From the NCBI RefSeq assembly GCF_050908995.1, contig NC_135123.1, forward strand, positions 5,208,001 through 5,272,000: a stretch of 64,000 nucleotides of DNA, in the 5' to 3' direction. This document shows positions 21,392-31,500 of this stretch, piece after piece (position 1 is the first letter of the stretch; every line of letters begins with the position of its first letter). The stretch is from Andrena cerasifolii (lineage: Eukaryota > Arthropoda > Insecta > Hymenoptera > Andrenidae). Made by a program: the position numbers and the translations under genes. The notes under the pieces are model-generated. The model was not told where the DNA came from, did no database searches, and worked only from the letters and a program-made list of their open reading frames with translations.

Positions 21392-22829
21392 CAGTAATCC
21401 CCCGTTATGAGTCCGTCGAACGGGGCTGGCGGCGGACTCATAGTGGCTTGCGGACATGGTTCTGCGCGGCCAGAGGACACGAAAGCGTCGACACGAAGTT
21501 GCCGTCGGGTACGAAAGGGAGAAAGCACGATACTTTGTCTCGCTTCATTTTTCAGCTCAAGCTCGCGCTCGACCCGCGTGCGGGCCCCTACAATGCATCG
21601 AGGCTTTCCGTATTTATAATACATATTGTATTCGTTTGTATTTCACGTTTCAATACTACAGAGGATTTTACGTTCCGCGAATATTTGTCGCACTCGGCTG
21701 ACGCGAAACGAATTGCAATATGTATTATAAATACGGAAAGCGCCGATGCATCGCAGAGGCCCGCACGCGGGTCGAGCCCGAGCTCGAGCTGGAAGACGGA
21801 GCGAGACGAAGTATCATGCTTTCTCTCTTTCGTACCCGACGGCAACTTGACGCTTTCGTGTCCTCTCGCTCGTTGTCCGTCTCTCTCACTGTCGTCCGCA
21901 GGCTTCCAAGAAATGGTGGGGATAGTCGCCGGACTCTCAACGGGCGGAAAAGACGGACTCATAACGGAGGCAGGGCCGGCTTTAAGTGGGGACAGGCGGG
22001 GCGACGGCCCGGGGCGCTAAATCTGTAGGGGCGCCACTGTATGCGTTTATTCGTGGTAATTATGCAGAATAGGTGTTTCCTCGCGGATTTCAATGATTTT
22101 TGCACATGTTGTAAAACTCAACATTCAGAACAATTTTTTCCCATCCATGTTACCTCCGCGCGATCTTCGTTTTCGAGATATTTGCGGAAAACTTCTGTTG
22201 ATTTATTCCGACGCAACGCATTCCATTTTCTAACTTGTCCCGGGTATTGGTATTGGTTTGGGATAGATTAGTGCGGGGGCGCGTGAAGCATGATAGCGAA
22301 CTGATGTGGGTTTAGAGATTTGAACCAGAAACTTGCGGATGCCCGTCAACACCGCGACTCATATCGGCCCGCTATCAAGCTTTACGCGCCCGCGAGCGGG
22401 CGCGCGCGCCCCCGCGCTAATCTAGCCCCAACCAATACTAATACCCAGGACAAATTGGAAACTGAAATGCGTTGCGTCGGAATAAGTCAAAAGAAGTTTT
22501 TCGCAAATATCTCGGAAACGCAGGGCAGCTTCGTCATTTGTTTCATCCCATGATGGCGCATACTCTGCCACGGACGCGCACTGTAGGTACGCATATCTTG
22601 GAAACGAAGGTCGAGCGGCGGTGACATGTGTAGGAAAAAGTTGATCAGAATCGTGTCCCCGACAACACATTTCAAGGTCGTCAAAATCGGTGAGGAAACA
22701 TCTGTTCTGCATAATTACCCTATTTATATCCGTTCTGCTAATTGATTTTCGTGCCATTGGAGGGGCGCCATGATTATCTTGCCCGGGGTGCCAAGTACGC
22801 TAAAGCCGCCCCTGAACGGGGGATTACTG
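21392..22829. mobile_element. Pogo/Tigger-like foldback element, interrupted by a hAT element
   Basis: The ends are CAGTAATCCCCCGTTATGAG and CGGGGGATTACTG. The interior up to 21970 is a long hairpin: the arm around 21465-21630 pairs with 21715-21885. The right end is split by the hAT-type element at 21971-22814. The ends resemble those at 27066, 31119 and 49357. The pogo assignment rests only on the end sequence. The long plus- and minus-strand frames inside are complementary shadows. Confidence 0.7.
21971..22814. mobile_element. hAT-type element, 844 bp, nested
   Basis: The ends CAGGGCCGGCTTTAAG and, on the right, CTAAAGCCGCCCCTG pair imperfectly. The flanks AACGGAGG (21963-21970) and AACGGGGG (22815-22822) form an 8-bp duplication with one mismatch. 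Second-level complementary sequence (GGGGCGCCA with TGGCGCCCC-type ends, and TAATTATGCAGAATAGGTGTTTCC near 22055 pairing with about 22690) extends the arms. Confidence 0.85.
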
Positions 22830-22915
22830 TGAGCAGCAAAAGCAAAGCACACGGTATTTCTTATAACGTGCAGCTCTTAAATGCTCTGCGCTATTTTTGC
22901 CAATGCATTACAAGA

Positions 22916-23074
22916 TCAATACGCGTGGTTTGGATTTACGTCGTTGACAACAGAAGTAGCCTCGTAGGCTAGTCGCTCGGCTTCTCTTTCAGCGGCAATG
23001 GCAGCGTGTTCTTCGGCGATTCTCCGGTAGAGCTGATTGTGCTTGTCCTTCGCTCTCCCCACGCTGGTGGAATC
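22916..23074 (-). CDS. Cuticle protein exon: C-terminal tail
   Basis: The acceptor is CGTTTCGCAG and the stop is TGA at 22916-22918. It encodes DSTSVGRAKDKHNQLYRRIA and an alanine/glutamate-rich end. The stop lies 87 bases from the pogo-like element, so the 3' UTR probably runs into it. Confidence 0.8.
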   Translation of the reverse strand, partial: DSTSVGRAKDKHNQLYRRIAEEHAAIAAEREAERLAYEATSVVNDVNPNHAY

Positions 23075-24900
23075 CTGCGAAACGGCACACACGTGATCGT
23101 CGAGTGAAAGCTACCGCTTCGAATTCCATGCGGCGATGAAACCGAACTTCACTCGGACATGGATAATGACGCATCGCTATACCGCGCGAGTTATGCGATG
23201 CTTCTGCATAAGTATAACACGTATAAAGGCCGTTAAACGTTTATTACCCGCGGGAGGTTCGCTGGAGCACCGTGGGAGTTTGCCTCAGCAATCTTCTGAT
23301 AAAGCCGAAAATGTTTCTCCTTAGCGAGCCTCACTGCTTCGGAATCGACAGGTTGAGCAACCGTGTCCTCGTAATTTATTAACGAAGCATGAAATCCAGT
23401 CTCGTCCGCCGAGTACTCCACCGTCCGTACTTTATGCTTGGGATCGACGAAGGAATACGAGCCTGAAAGGTGAAGACTATGAGAATAAACGCTTCCGATG
23501 CAACGAATAAGAATTTACTGTTAAAACGAGCTCCATCTATTGCAACAAATGTGTATTTATTTTTTTAAAGAAAACAATATCTAACAGTATATTGTTGAGA
23601 TAGATGTAGATTCGGTAAATTAACTATACAGCTAAAATTTAATATTTTACGGTTTACAGTTACTAATTCAAGCCTGATTCTGTTTAAAAAGCGTGCACCT
23701 TAATTGTGATTTTCACGTAATTTCTACGTTTGTATTTGGAATCTTTAAATCAATTTTTAATTAGAAAAAGCGCTAAATGCATCTGGATTTTTAACCGACG
23801 TCAAAAAGGAGGAGGTTATAGATTCGACCCGTATGTATTTTCTTTTTTTATGCTTGTCCGCGCATAACTCCTCAGCATATGGGCCGATTTTGACGATCTT
23901 TGTTTTATTCGAAAGAGGGCGATGCCCCGGTGGTTCCGTTCTATGGTGAATTAATATTGGCCCAATATTTTACCAGTTATGATTAATAATAAAGACTATT
24001 GTCACCTAATTAACCGACTTCAAATACGACCCATATGTATTTTTTTTATGTTTGTCCCGCATAACTCCACAGCATGTTATGTCACTGTATATATATAAAA
24101 AACTAAAACGTTACAAATAATTTTTTTTTTAAAAATTATAACCCACTTCAAAATTATAAAAATTCCCCAAAAAGTAAAAAATATTTTTTTCCCTTATTTA
24201 ATTTACGACTCTCATATTTTTTAAGTCTACGCCAGATTTACACGGTACAAATGATGAGGCGCCGACTTAAAAATATGAGAGTCGTAGATTAAATAAGGGA
24301 AAAAATTATTTTTTACTTTTTAGGGCATTTTTATTATGTTGAAGTCGGTTTTAATTTTTAAAAAAAAAAATTTTTATACAATAATTACATGCGAATTTAA
24401 AGAAATTCAAATTTTATGCGCTATGCTTCAACTTGCAGATCTGGGATTTTCGGTACTAACTAAACTATTAAATTCAAAAATATAATATCTGATTTAATTT
24501 ATAATAAAGAAAGGACTTATGACTCTGCTACTTGAAAACCAATTGAATTATATGTAATACAACGAAAACCGTCCGACATTGTGGAAATGTAATAGTGCTC
24601 TTTAAAAGAATAGTTAATAATTAGTGGTAAATTAATTGATGGTTTCTGCATTTTAATCCTGATTAAACTTCCTTTGTCAGACCACCTGCTAAATGAATTT
24701 ACAATGCCACAGTAATTACCTTGAACGTGTCCACTACCGTCCCCACTTTCTTGATGAACTCGATCAACTTTTCCCGGATATCGTCCTGCTTGGTACTGAA
24801 AACTGTAAGGTCTAGGGGGTGGTGGTGGAGTCGTGGTCGAATATTCTGGCAAAAGGTGCGACACGTCTCCCAAGCAAGGGCTTATCAAAACGATTGCGAT
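22916..24900 (-). CDS. Cuticle protein with Rebers-Riddiford chitin-binding domain (first exon not certain)
   Basis: Three minus-strand exons join in phase: 24900-24720, 23462-23248 and 23074-22916. They give 184 residues to TGA. The first begins with a hydrophobic stretch IAIVLISPCLG, the end of a secretion signal, then a proline run (TTTPPPPPRPYSFQY). The RR motif spans the junction of exons one and two: GHVQG|SYSFVDPKHKVRT, then VEYSADETGFHASL. The last exon is alanine- and glutamate-rich. RR proteins are secreted and bind chitin in the cuticle. The initiator exon is missing from this call; an ATGAAA followed by GTATG at 26075-26064 (minus) would supply MK in phase 0 and is a candidate. 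The RR-2-like VRTVEY suggests rigid cuticle, but the domain is not canonical. Confidence 0.85.
23248..23462 (-). CDS. Cuticle protein exon: second half of RR domain
   Basis: The acceptor is CACCTTTCAG (phase 1) and the donor is CGG|GTAATA (phase 0). It holds the conserved VRTVEYSADETGFHA core, then a lysine/glutamine-rich tail. Confidence 0.9.
23790..24375. repeat. Repeat cluster with AACCGACTTCAAA ends and a foldback
   Basis: TTAACCGACGTCAAAAAGGA at 23791 and a related end (TTAACCGACTTCAAATACGA) at 24010 face the end TGTTGAAGTCGGTTTTAATT near 24340. The portion 24130-24360 is a clear hairpin (ATTTAATTTACGACTCTCAT pairs with ATGAGAGTCGTAGATTAAAT). It lies in the first visible cuticle gene intron. 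Sequences with AACCGACTTCAAAAAGGAGG are, from memory, common in arthropod genomes. Confidence 0.6.
24720..24900 (-). CDS. Cuticle protein exon: signal peptide end and proline-rich region
   Basis: The acceptor is TTTCAAATCAG (phase 0) and the donor is CAAG|GTAATT (phase 1). The signal remnant is followed by PEYSTTTPPPPPRPYSFQYQ and the start of the RR domain (DGSGHVQG). Confidence 0.85.
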
Positions 24901-27065
24901 CTGATTTGAAAATATGTGTGCAGATGCCTTAATTAGCTATTGCGATCGATTTACATAAAAAAACTTAATTAGAATGACATAAATCAATTTAAACTATTTA
25001 TACAACCTACAAACAGTAATTAACTATTATTAATTTTTATTAAGTTGGTGCTATTTTAAACAGTGTTTCAACACATTGTTATTTTTTGTTTTAACTACAT
25101 ATCGTTATTGTTTTAATTTTAGATTAACTTATTACCATTGATATTAGTGAAAATATTTTTTTTCATTCGTATAGAATCATCAAAAGAACATGATTGAGAT
25201 GTTTGAGGGTATATTGCACTTGCGAAAATTATTAAAGTCACATTTAACAGAGTAACGCGTGTTTTTCTATTTCAGTAAATAGTATGCGTGCTTGCGCTTT
25301 GTATTAAATAATATAAACACTGATTGGAGTGCAGGGAATGCTGTATTAACATAAAGAATATTGTTATCGGTTAGAATTATCGCAATCACGCAACTACTGT
25401 TATTTAATATATTTCCTACTGTTGTCTTTGCATTTTTCGTGTGGTATTTTTTTCACCCTTACGCGCATCACTTGGACGCTTTAGTTATTCTCTTCATTTG
25501 GCAAACAACCTGTAGCTTGAGGGTTTATCTATTTTTATAAAGTGTACTGCGTTGTCGTATTATTTGAGTCTCCGTTTAGATCACTCCACGTACTATAAGT
25601 TATTAATAATATCTTATTATACTTGTTTATATCGTGTCGTGTCTTAAATATACCCATACAATGTCTCAAGCTATTACAATTACTGAAGCACACTTCTTGT
25701 GGCTTTAAATTCGCGCTGGATAATCCCATCTACAAAATGAACAGTGATCTTAAAAATGTTGTACAAGTAATGGCTTCGCTTGGAAATGTTTCTTTTTTTA
25801 CCTCCGACAGTAATAAATTAGCCGTATTTCAAAAATGTGTTTAGTTTTATATAATGACACTTGTTTCTCACCAATTTTAAACATTGAAAATGATAAGTTA
25901 TTTATAACACTTCGAAAGTTTTCGATTATTGAATTCGCACAAATGAAATTCCAATCCGATTACGGAATACGCTGAGCGCTTAGTTTAATAATAAACACGA
26001 TGAAAATAAGATTTCTTTTCCAAAAGGCAATGTGATTTGTGTATTTTCAACTTCACTTTTACATCATACTTTCATTTATTGCACATTAAATAGTGTCCTT
26101 GCTATCGAACTCATTGTGCTAATCAGAACAATTGCTGCAACCGCATTAACATTAATTTATAATTAAGAATTTCGAAAAACGTAGCGTTCGTGCATCGGTG
26201 AAAGTAGAATTTTAAAAGCTACCTGTACAATTTCGCATAATTTATTTTTTAAAAATCGAGTACTTACAAGTAGGTACTTCATTATTGCACCAAAGAATCG
26301 ACGGCTTCTTTTCGGACGAATCGGCATAAACTGAGAGGACAGTCCGCCGGTGAAAGTAATACAAGAAACTGAGAACAGGTGGAGGGAATACGCGTCAAGC
26401 CTGTTTTAATACTTTATCGCCATGGGTTACGTGTGTATATGCATCTATCGCTGGCAATTTTTACTAATTTCGCAGAACAAACAAGGCGCTCGCTACAGTA
26501 AATACATCTCTCGCAATTTTTATAATATTTTATTCAATGCTTTAAACGCGTATTCAGCACTGCTGGTAAACGCATAGTTCGCGCAATAAGCGTAACGACG
26601 TTGAAACGTTGAACCACGTCTGCAAATAACTACAACAATTAAAAATGTAAATGGTATAAATCTCCGGCCCATAAACAACCACCGGAACTTAAAATGCGGA
26701 ACGCTTCATGACCTGCAAATAATGTGTCGACAGAGGCGCTATTTTCAACGTAATAAGCGACTCCGCTCAGTGGCATAATTAGAAAAGAAAATACATACTG
26801 TTAATTTATAATAACTGTAAATACTAGAAGAGGCGTATTAGTACTTATTATTATGTTGACAATAAAGTGAGTCAATATTCGTACACAAAATATGTACAGA
26901 ATCGGAAAGCTTTTTGTTATTCAATAATAAAAAATGAAATGACATCATCGGTCATTTACGTATAATATAAAGCGACATGTATATTTGTAAAATTTTATCG
27001 CAATTAGTTCTCCTTTCTTCCTGTCGAAGTTATTTTGTAATGTTTTAAAAAGTTTAATGTGTGTA
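24901..27065. other. Probable first intron and promoter side of the cuticle gene
   Basis: AT-rich sequence without recognisable domains. It may hold the initiator exon near 26070 and its promoter. No repeat of note was seen. Confidence 0.35.
26070..26075 (-). CDS. Candidate initiator mini-exon of the cuticle protein
   Basis: On the minus strand ATGAAA is followed at once by GTATGATG, a usable donor in phase 0. Cuticle protein genes often start with an exon of a few codons (MK). Joined to the 24900 exon it would give MKIAIVLISPCLG, a plausible signal peptide. Other ATG-donor pairs in this stretch were not excluded. Confidence 0.3.
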
Positions 27066-27307
27066 CAGTAAACTCTCGCTATGGGCTCGCCTTAACTGTA
27101 CGTTAAGCGCTCGTGGCTAACCCCCGCCACTTTTACCATTCGGTCGAGAGTGGGAGAAGACGTGAGCGAGCGAGAGGGGACGAATGAATCGCCGCGACGT
27201 TACTGTCTGCTACGAGAGAGAGAAAGTATGATACTCGGAATCGTCGGCGCTATTTGTTAAGTGCTCGCCGCCAGCCCCGAGCGCGAGCCCATAGCGAGAG
27301 TTCACTG
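27066..27307. mobile_element. Pogo/Tigger-like inverted-repeat element, 242 bp
   Basis: CAGTAAACTCTCGCTATGGG at the left pairs with CCCATAGCGAGAGTTCACTG at the right. TA dinucleotides flank both ends (27064-27065, 27308-27309), as expected for this superfamily. The interior contains GAGAGAGAAAGTATGATACT, shared with the elements at 21392 and 49357. Confidence 0.8.
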
Positions 27308-27785
27308 TATTAATGCATATCATATTAAAAACTATCGTGCTATACTATAGAAATGCATGCGGGAATGATTCCCCTTATTATTTAAATACAAACGCTCCAA
27401 CTGATGCTGAATCTATGAGGTTGGACGTACAAAACCGAAATTTTAGTTCAATCTATGCTCGTCGCTTTTGAAGAAGAGTGTTTCTTCGATTACACGTATA
27501 TAGTAAATAGGTAAATACATTCATCTTTTCACAGAATTCACTGCTAAATAGAATTATGATTACGCGTGGTTCTGTTCTCGTAAGCATCCCTAAGCTATAC
27601 CTCATAAAATGCATGGATCTGGTAAGCGCAAAAATTAAGGAGGGACCCATCCTGAACCCAGTAACAAAAGACAAAGTTAGGGATTTTTTTTGATCGTGTA
27701 AATAAAAATATAGGGCTTGGATTTTTTATATAATTTTAAAATAACCTTTACTTTGCCAGAAAAATGTTTTTTTTATGAAAAATTG

Positions 27786-28050
27786 TACAAAATGGCTTCC
27801 CGGAGCACGTGGAATAAATTTAAGGATTGATTCTAGACGCCAAAATAAGATGAAAATCAAGAATATCGATATTGCGGTTGAGGCTTCGTTTGTTAGTTAT
27901 AAGCGTTTAAAGATATGCCTAACAGCGGACAATCCGCGCGCAGCGGTGCACGCAGGATAAGTCTGGCAAGGGGTCGAGCAGTGGTACTCAAAGCCACTGT
28001 CGCGCGGGGACACTCACCTTAAGAAGCTGGGACGAAAACGACAATCAACA
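27786..28050 (+). repeat. Dispersed repeat, copy of the one at 35205
   Basis: It contains AATAAATTTAAGGATTGATTC and later GATATGCCTAACAGCGGACA, and ends with GGTCGAGCAGTGGTACTCAA. Almost the same order of blocks occurs at 35205-35700, where a 270-base insertion separates the two halves. Confidence 0.7.
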
Positions 28051-28320
28051 TGGCCACGCAATACTGCGACACTTAATCCAAATTTAAAGGTATATTATGT
28101 AATGTGTAGGGAAGGGAAGGAGTAGTACAGTGAAGTTGTAACAGTAATTGAACAGGAGCCGGAGACCACAAGCTACATACATATACAGTTTTACTATGAT
28201 TCACGAATAGTTATAATAATTACAGTATCGACGTTTTTACCGTAGCAGTTGAATAAAAGTCGCAAAATTTTTAAGTTCATCTCACCCAATTCGAAATGCT
28301 CCCAATATAAACATTTTTAT

Positions 28321-28578
28321 CTAATCAATTTCGAGTTTCTTGAAACTCCCTTCGACGCCGAAGAGATCGGTCGCCGATTTTCCTTTTCCAGGCCTTAACG
28401 ACTCGTTAACGCGTTTCGTACGTTCCTCTTCCAAGAACCAGTCGCGGTTCTCTTCGAGTAGTTTTACACTCTTCTTGTGCAGTTCCAGCAAGGGGCCCGC
28501 TTTCCCTCCAGCTTCGTTCGGCAGTGCATCCACGGGGATAAATTTTGCCAAGGTCTCAAGGGTCGTGTGCGTATGAAG
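28321..28578 (-). CDS. CRAL-TRIO gene 1, exon 3 and stop
   Basis: The acceptor is TTAAACTTCAG (phase 0) and the stop is TAG. It contains LPNEAGGKAGPL, the conserved C-terminal part of the lipid domain. Its length of 258 nt is identical to exon 3 of gene 2. Confidence 0.92.
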   Translation of the reverse strand, partial: LHTHTTLETLAKFIPVDALPNEAGGKAGPLLELHKKSVKLLEENRDWFLEEERTKRVNESLRPGKGKSATDLFGVEGSFKKLEID

Positions 28579-31500
28579 CTGAAGTTTAAGAATGTATTAT
28601 GTATTATTATATGAGTATACAGGATGTTCGGCAACAGGTGTTAGAAACATTAAGGGGCTATTCTACGTGCCAAAATAAGACCAAACTCAAGAACCACGAA
28701 ATTGCGTTTAAGGCTTCGTTTCGAAAATATGTACGCGCAAAAAGCGTCTGGCGCGAGAAACTAAAGCTGGGTTTACATTAGTCCAGTCCAGTGATCCAGT
28801 CCAGCACTGGATTGGAACTGGAATAATGTAAACAGTTTGTTCAATCCAGTACAGTGCTGTCATTCCAGCAGGTTTCGACTGGATCGAAAGTCTACCTCTC
28901 GATCATAAGACTGGAGACATCGATAATAATGTAGGCATCGACCAATTTCCAGTCGCACCACTCGCTTGATCCAGCGACTGGATTAAGACTGGAATAATAT
29001 AGACATCCAGTCGATTTCCAGTCAAACCACTCACTGGATCCAGCGACTGGACTAATGTAAACCCAGCTTTAGACTACTGCCGGCGCGCAGTAGTAGTTAT
29101 CCGGGCAAGGCACAGCAATTGTAAGTCCCTCGCGTCCACTCAGTGATGGCTAGAATTATTACATATGTTTTTTCGCGATTGCTTCTGATTGGTGGAGGAC
29201 ATAACTGTATGTACTCCTTTGCACGCGTCACATAACCTCAAATTCTCTCAAAACAATTCTCAAGCGTTTTCACACTGTTCTTACAGAATCTCTTATAGAA
29301 TCTATTTAAATACGACGAATACTTCTTCACTTTAGTTAAAAACTATAATGTATATATGAATACTTCGACCACTCAAATCAGTGTGTCCATACATTGACTA
29401 GTGAATGTAGGGGAGAGCCCTACAATACCGGCCACTCTAAGTTTTTGTATTATAACTTGAGCTATTATTGGTAAAAATCAAATTGAAAAAAAGTAATTTG
29501 TAGTACAAATTGTGCTTAATAAATGGGGATAAATCCTTATTCTTAAATTTTAACATAAAGATTAATAATTCGCTGGGATAAAAAAGTTGTAATTCACACG
29601 AAAGAAAAATTGTCGTCCAGTACCGACCAACTACTTAATAGATTTTAAGGTCTAAGTAATTCATAATGTTAGTAAAACCATTTAAAAATAAAATAGAACA
29701 TTTATTTAGGCACGTCTATAAATATCACTATTATTGATTTCTCCATCGGCAGTGCAGTTAACTAACATTAGACGCGACATCTAGCTTTGGCCGGTAGGGT
29801 ACGCTGCCCGGTACTGTAGGACTTTCCCCTATTGGGAAATACTGTGAGAGCGCCATCTACTAAAGTAAGCTCTGTAATCGGGTCAATCGCGTTACAGGAC
29901 TGGTGTCACACAAGTATTGAAACAGTGCAATAATGTTTTTGTCATTAAATAGTCTGTTAAATTTTACAAAATCGATCATCAAACAGTCAAAATTCCCAAT
30001 ACTGCCAGTTACATGTGACAGCTAACCCGATTAGACTGCTTTAATTTTTGCCACCAGATTGCGTAGCGGAAATAAGAAAATGCCAATACATTCGCTGAAT
30101 TAACGCTTTAACTCTAGCGCAAACTATATTGAATTATATCATAAAAAATAATTCAATGAATATAAAAAATTACGATCACAGTAAACAAATTCACTCAGGA
30201 TAAAAAAATTGCGGTCAGTGGTGGATTTAACGGACGGCCAAGGAGCAGTTGCCGCCTCAGCCGCTCCAGGCCCCTTCTTCGAAAAAAAATTATAATTTTA
30301 TCCAAAAACTATATTTTTTTTGTTTCCTATAATTTTCATACCACACGCGCGTAAATTTATTTGTGATTCTGTTACGCGCTCAGGATATCCCAGAACGTTT
30401 ACACCTGGGCCTTTTTCCTTAAATCCGCCACTGCTCGGGTCAAAAGCTTTTTACGTGTGCTTTTAAAACTTAATAACTTGGAAACGAAGCCTCAAACGCA
30501 ACTTCATCATTCTTGACTTTCGTCTTATTTTGGCATACAGAATCCCCTCTTTAAAACTTTTCACACCTGTTGCCGAACACCCTGTATAAGTACACTAGTG
30601 ATGGCTCGGCCCTTTTTCTAAAACCCTCCCGCATACATAAACGCATTGTAACATCAATACGTTACCATGTCCAGTAGTTCCTTCTTCATGAATGGTTTCA
30701 TCATGTTAAGTATCACGTCCATCACAGCCGTAATGTTCATGAAGTGGAACCCTTTTAAACGGACTGGCAGTGCTTCTTGCAAGTAAAAAAGGTACTTCTT
30801 CAGTCCCATAGGGTTTAACCTCGCGGCATGCCCCAAGACAACATTCTTCATGTCGAATAGTATAATGTGTCCCGGCATAGTGCCCTCGATGTACAACCAT
30901 ATGTCTACGATCATGCTAAGGAACTTCATCCCGTCGTTGTAGACGTAATGGGAAGGCTCGAAATCGATCAGTCTCCCATAGAGAATCGGATATCCTTCCT
31001 GCGTTTTCATCTCCAAAATCTGGATCGTACTACAGTAGATTTTGTGGTTGATAAAGACTAACCGAGCGCTTAACGTATTCTGTGTACCGTAAACTAGGGG
31101 AGCATTGGCAGTTAATTACAGTATTTCCTCGTTACGGGCTCGGTTTGGTGTACACGATACGGACTTCTCGCTATTCCCACCACTTCTGTCCCACTCTTGT
31201 CCGGCGAAGGCGAGAGCGAGATGGAACGAGAGCGAGCGAGAGGCACTGAAAGCGAGCGAGGACGGTGCGAGACAGACGACGCGTTGATGTTTTGTCTCGC
31301 TCTGTCTTGCGGACGCCTGACACTCTGTCCTTTGCGTGCGCGATGGTCGGAAGCGCATACCGTGACCCGGGCCTGCGTCAAGATTTTGCGAAGCGGTTGT
31401 CGTGCTCACGGTAAGCGCTCGCGACCATCGCGCACGCTCGCCGCGCACGCAGTGTTCCATCTCGCTCCCCCCTTCGACCAGAAAGAAGCGAGAAACGAAC

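Noticed and set aside
21448..22020. 190-codon plus-strand frame
   Set aside because: It spans a long hairpin whose arms give mirrored frames on both strands (21588-21962 minus), so it reflects GC-rich foldback arms.
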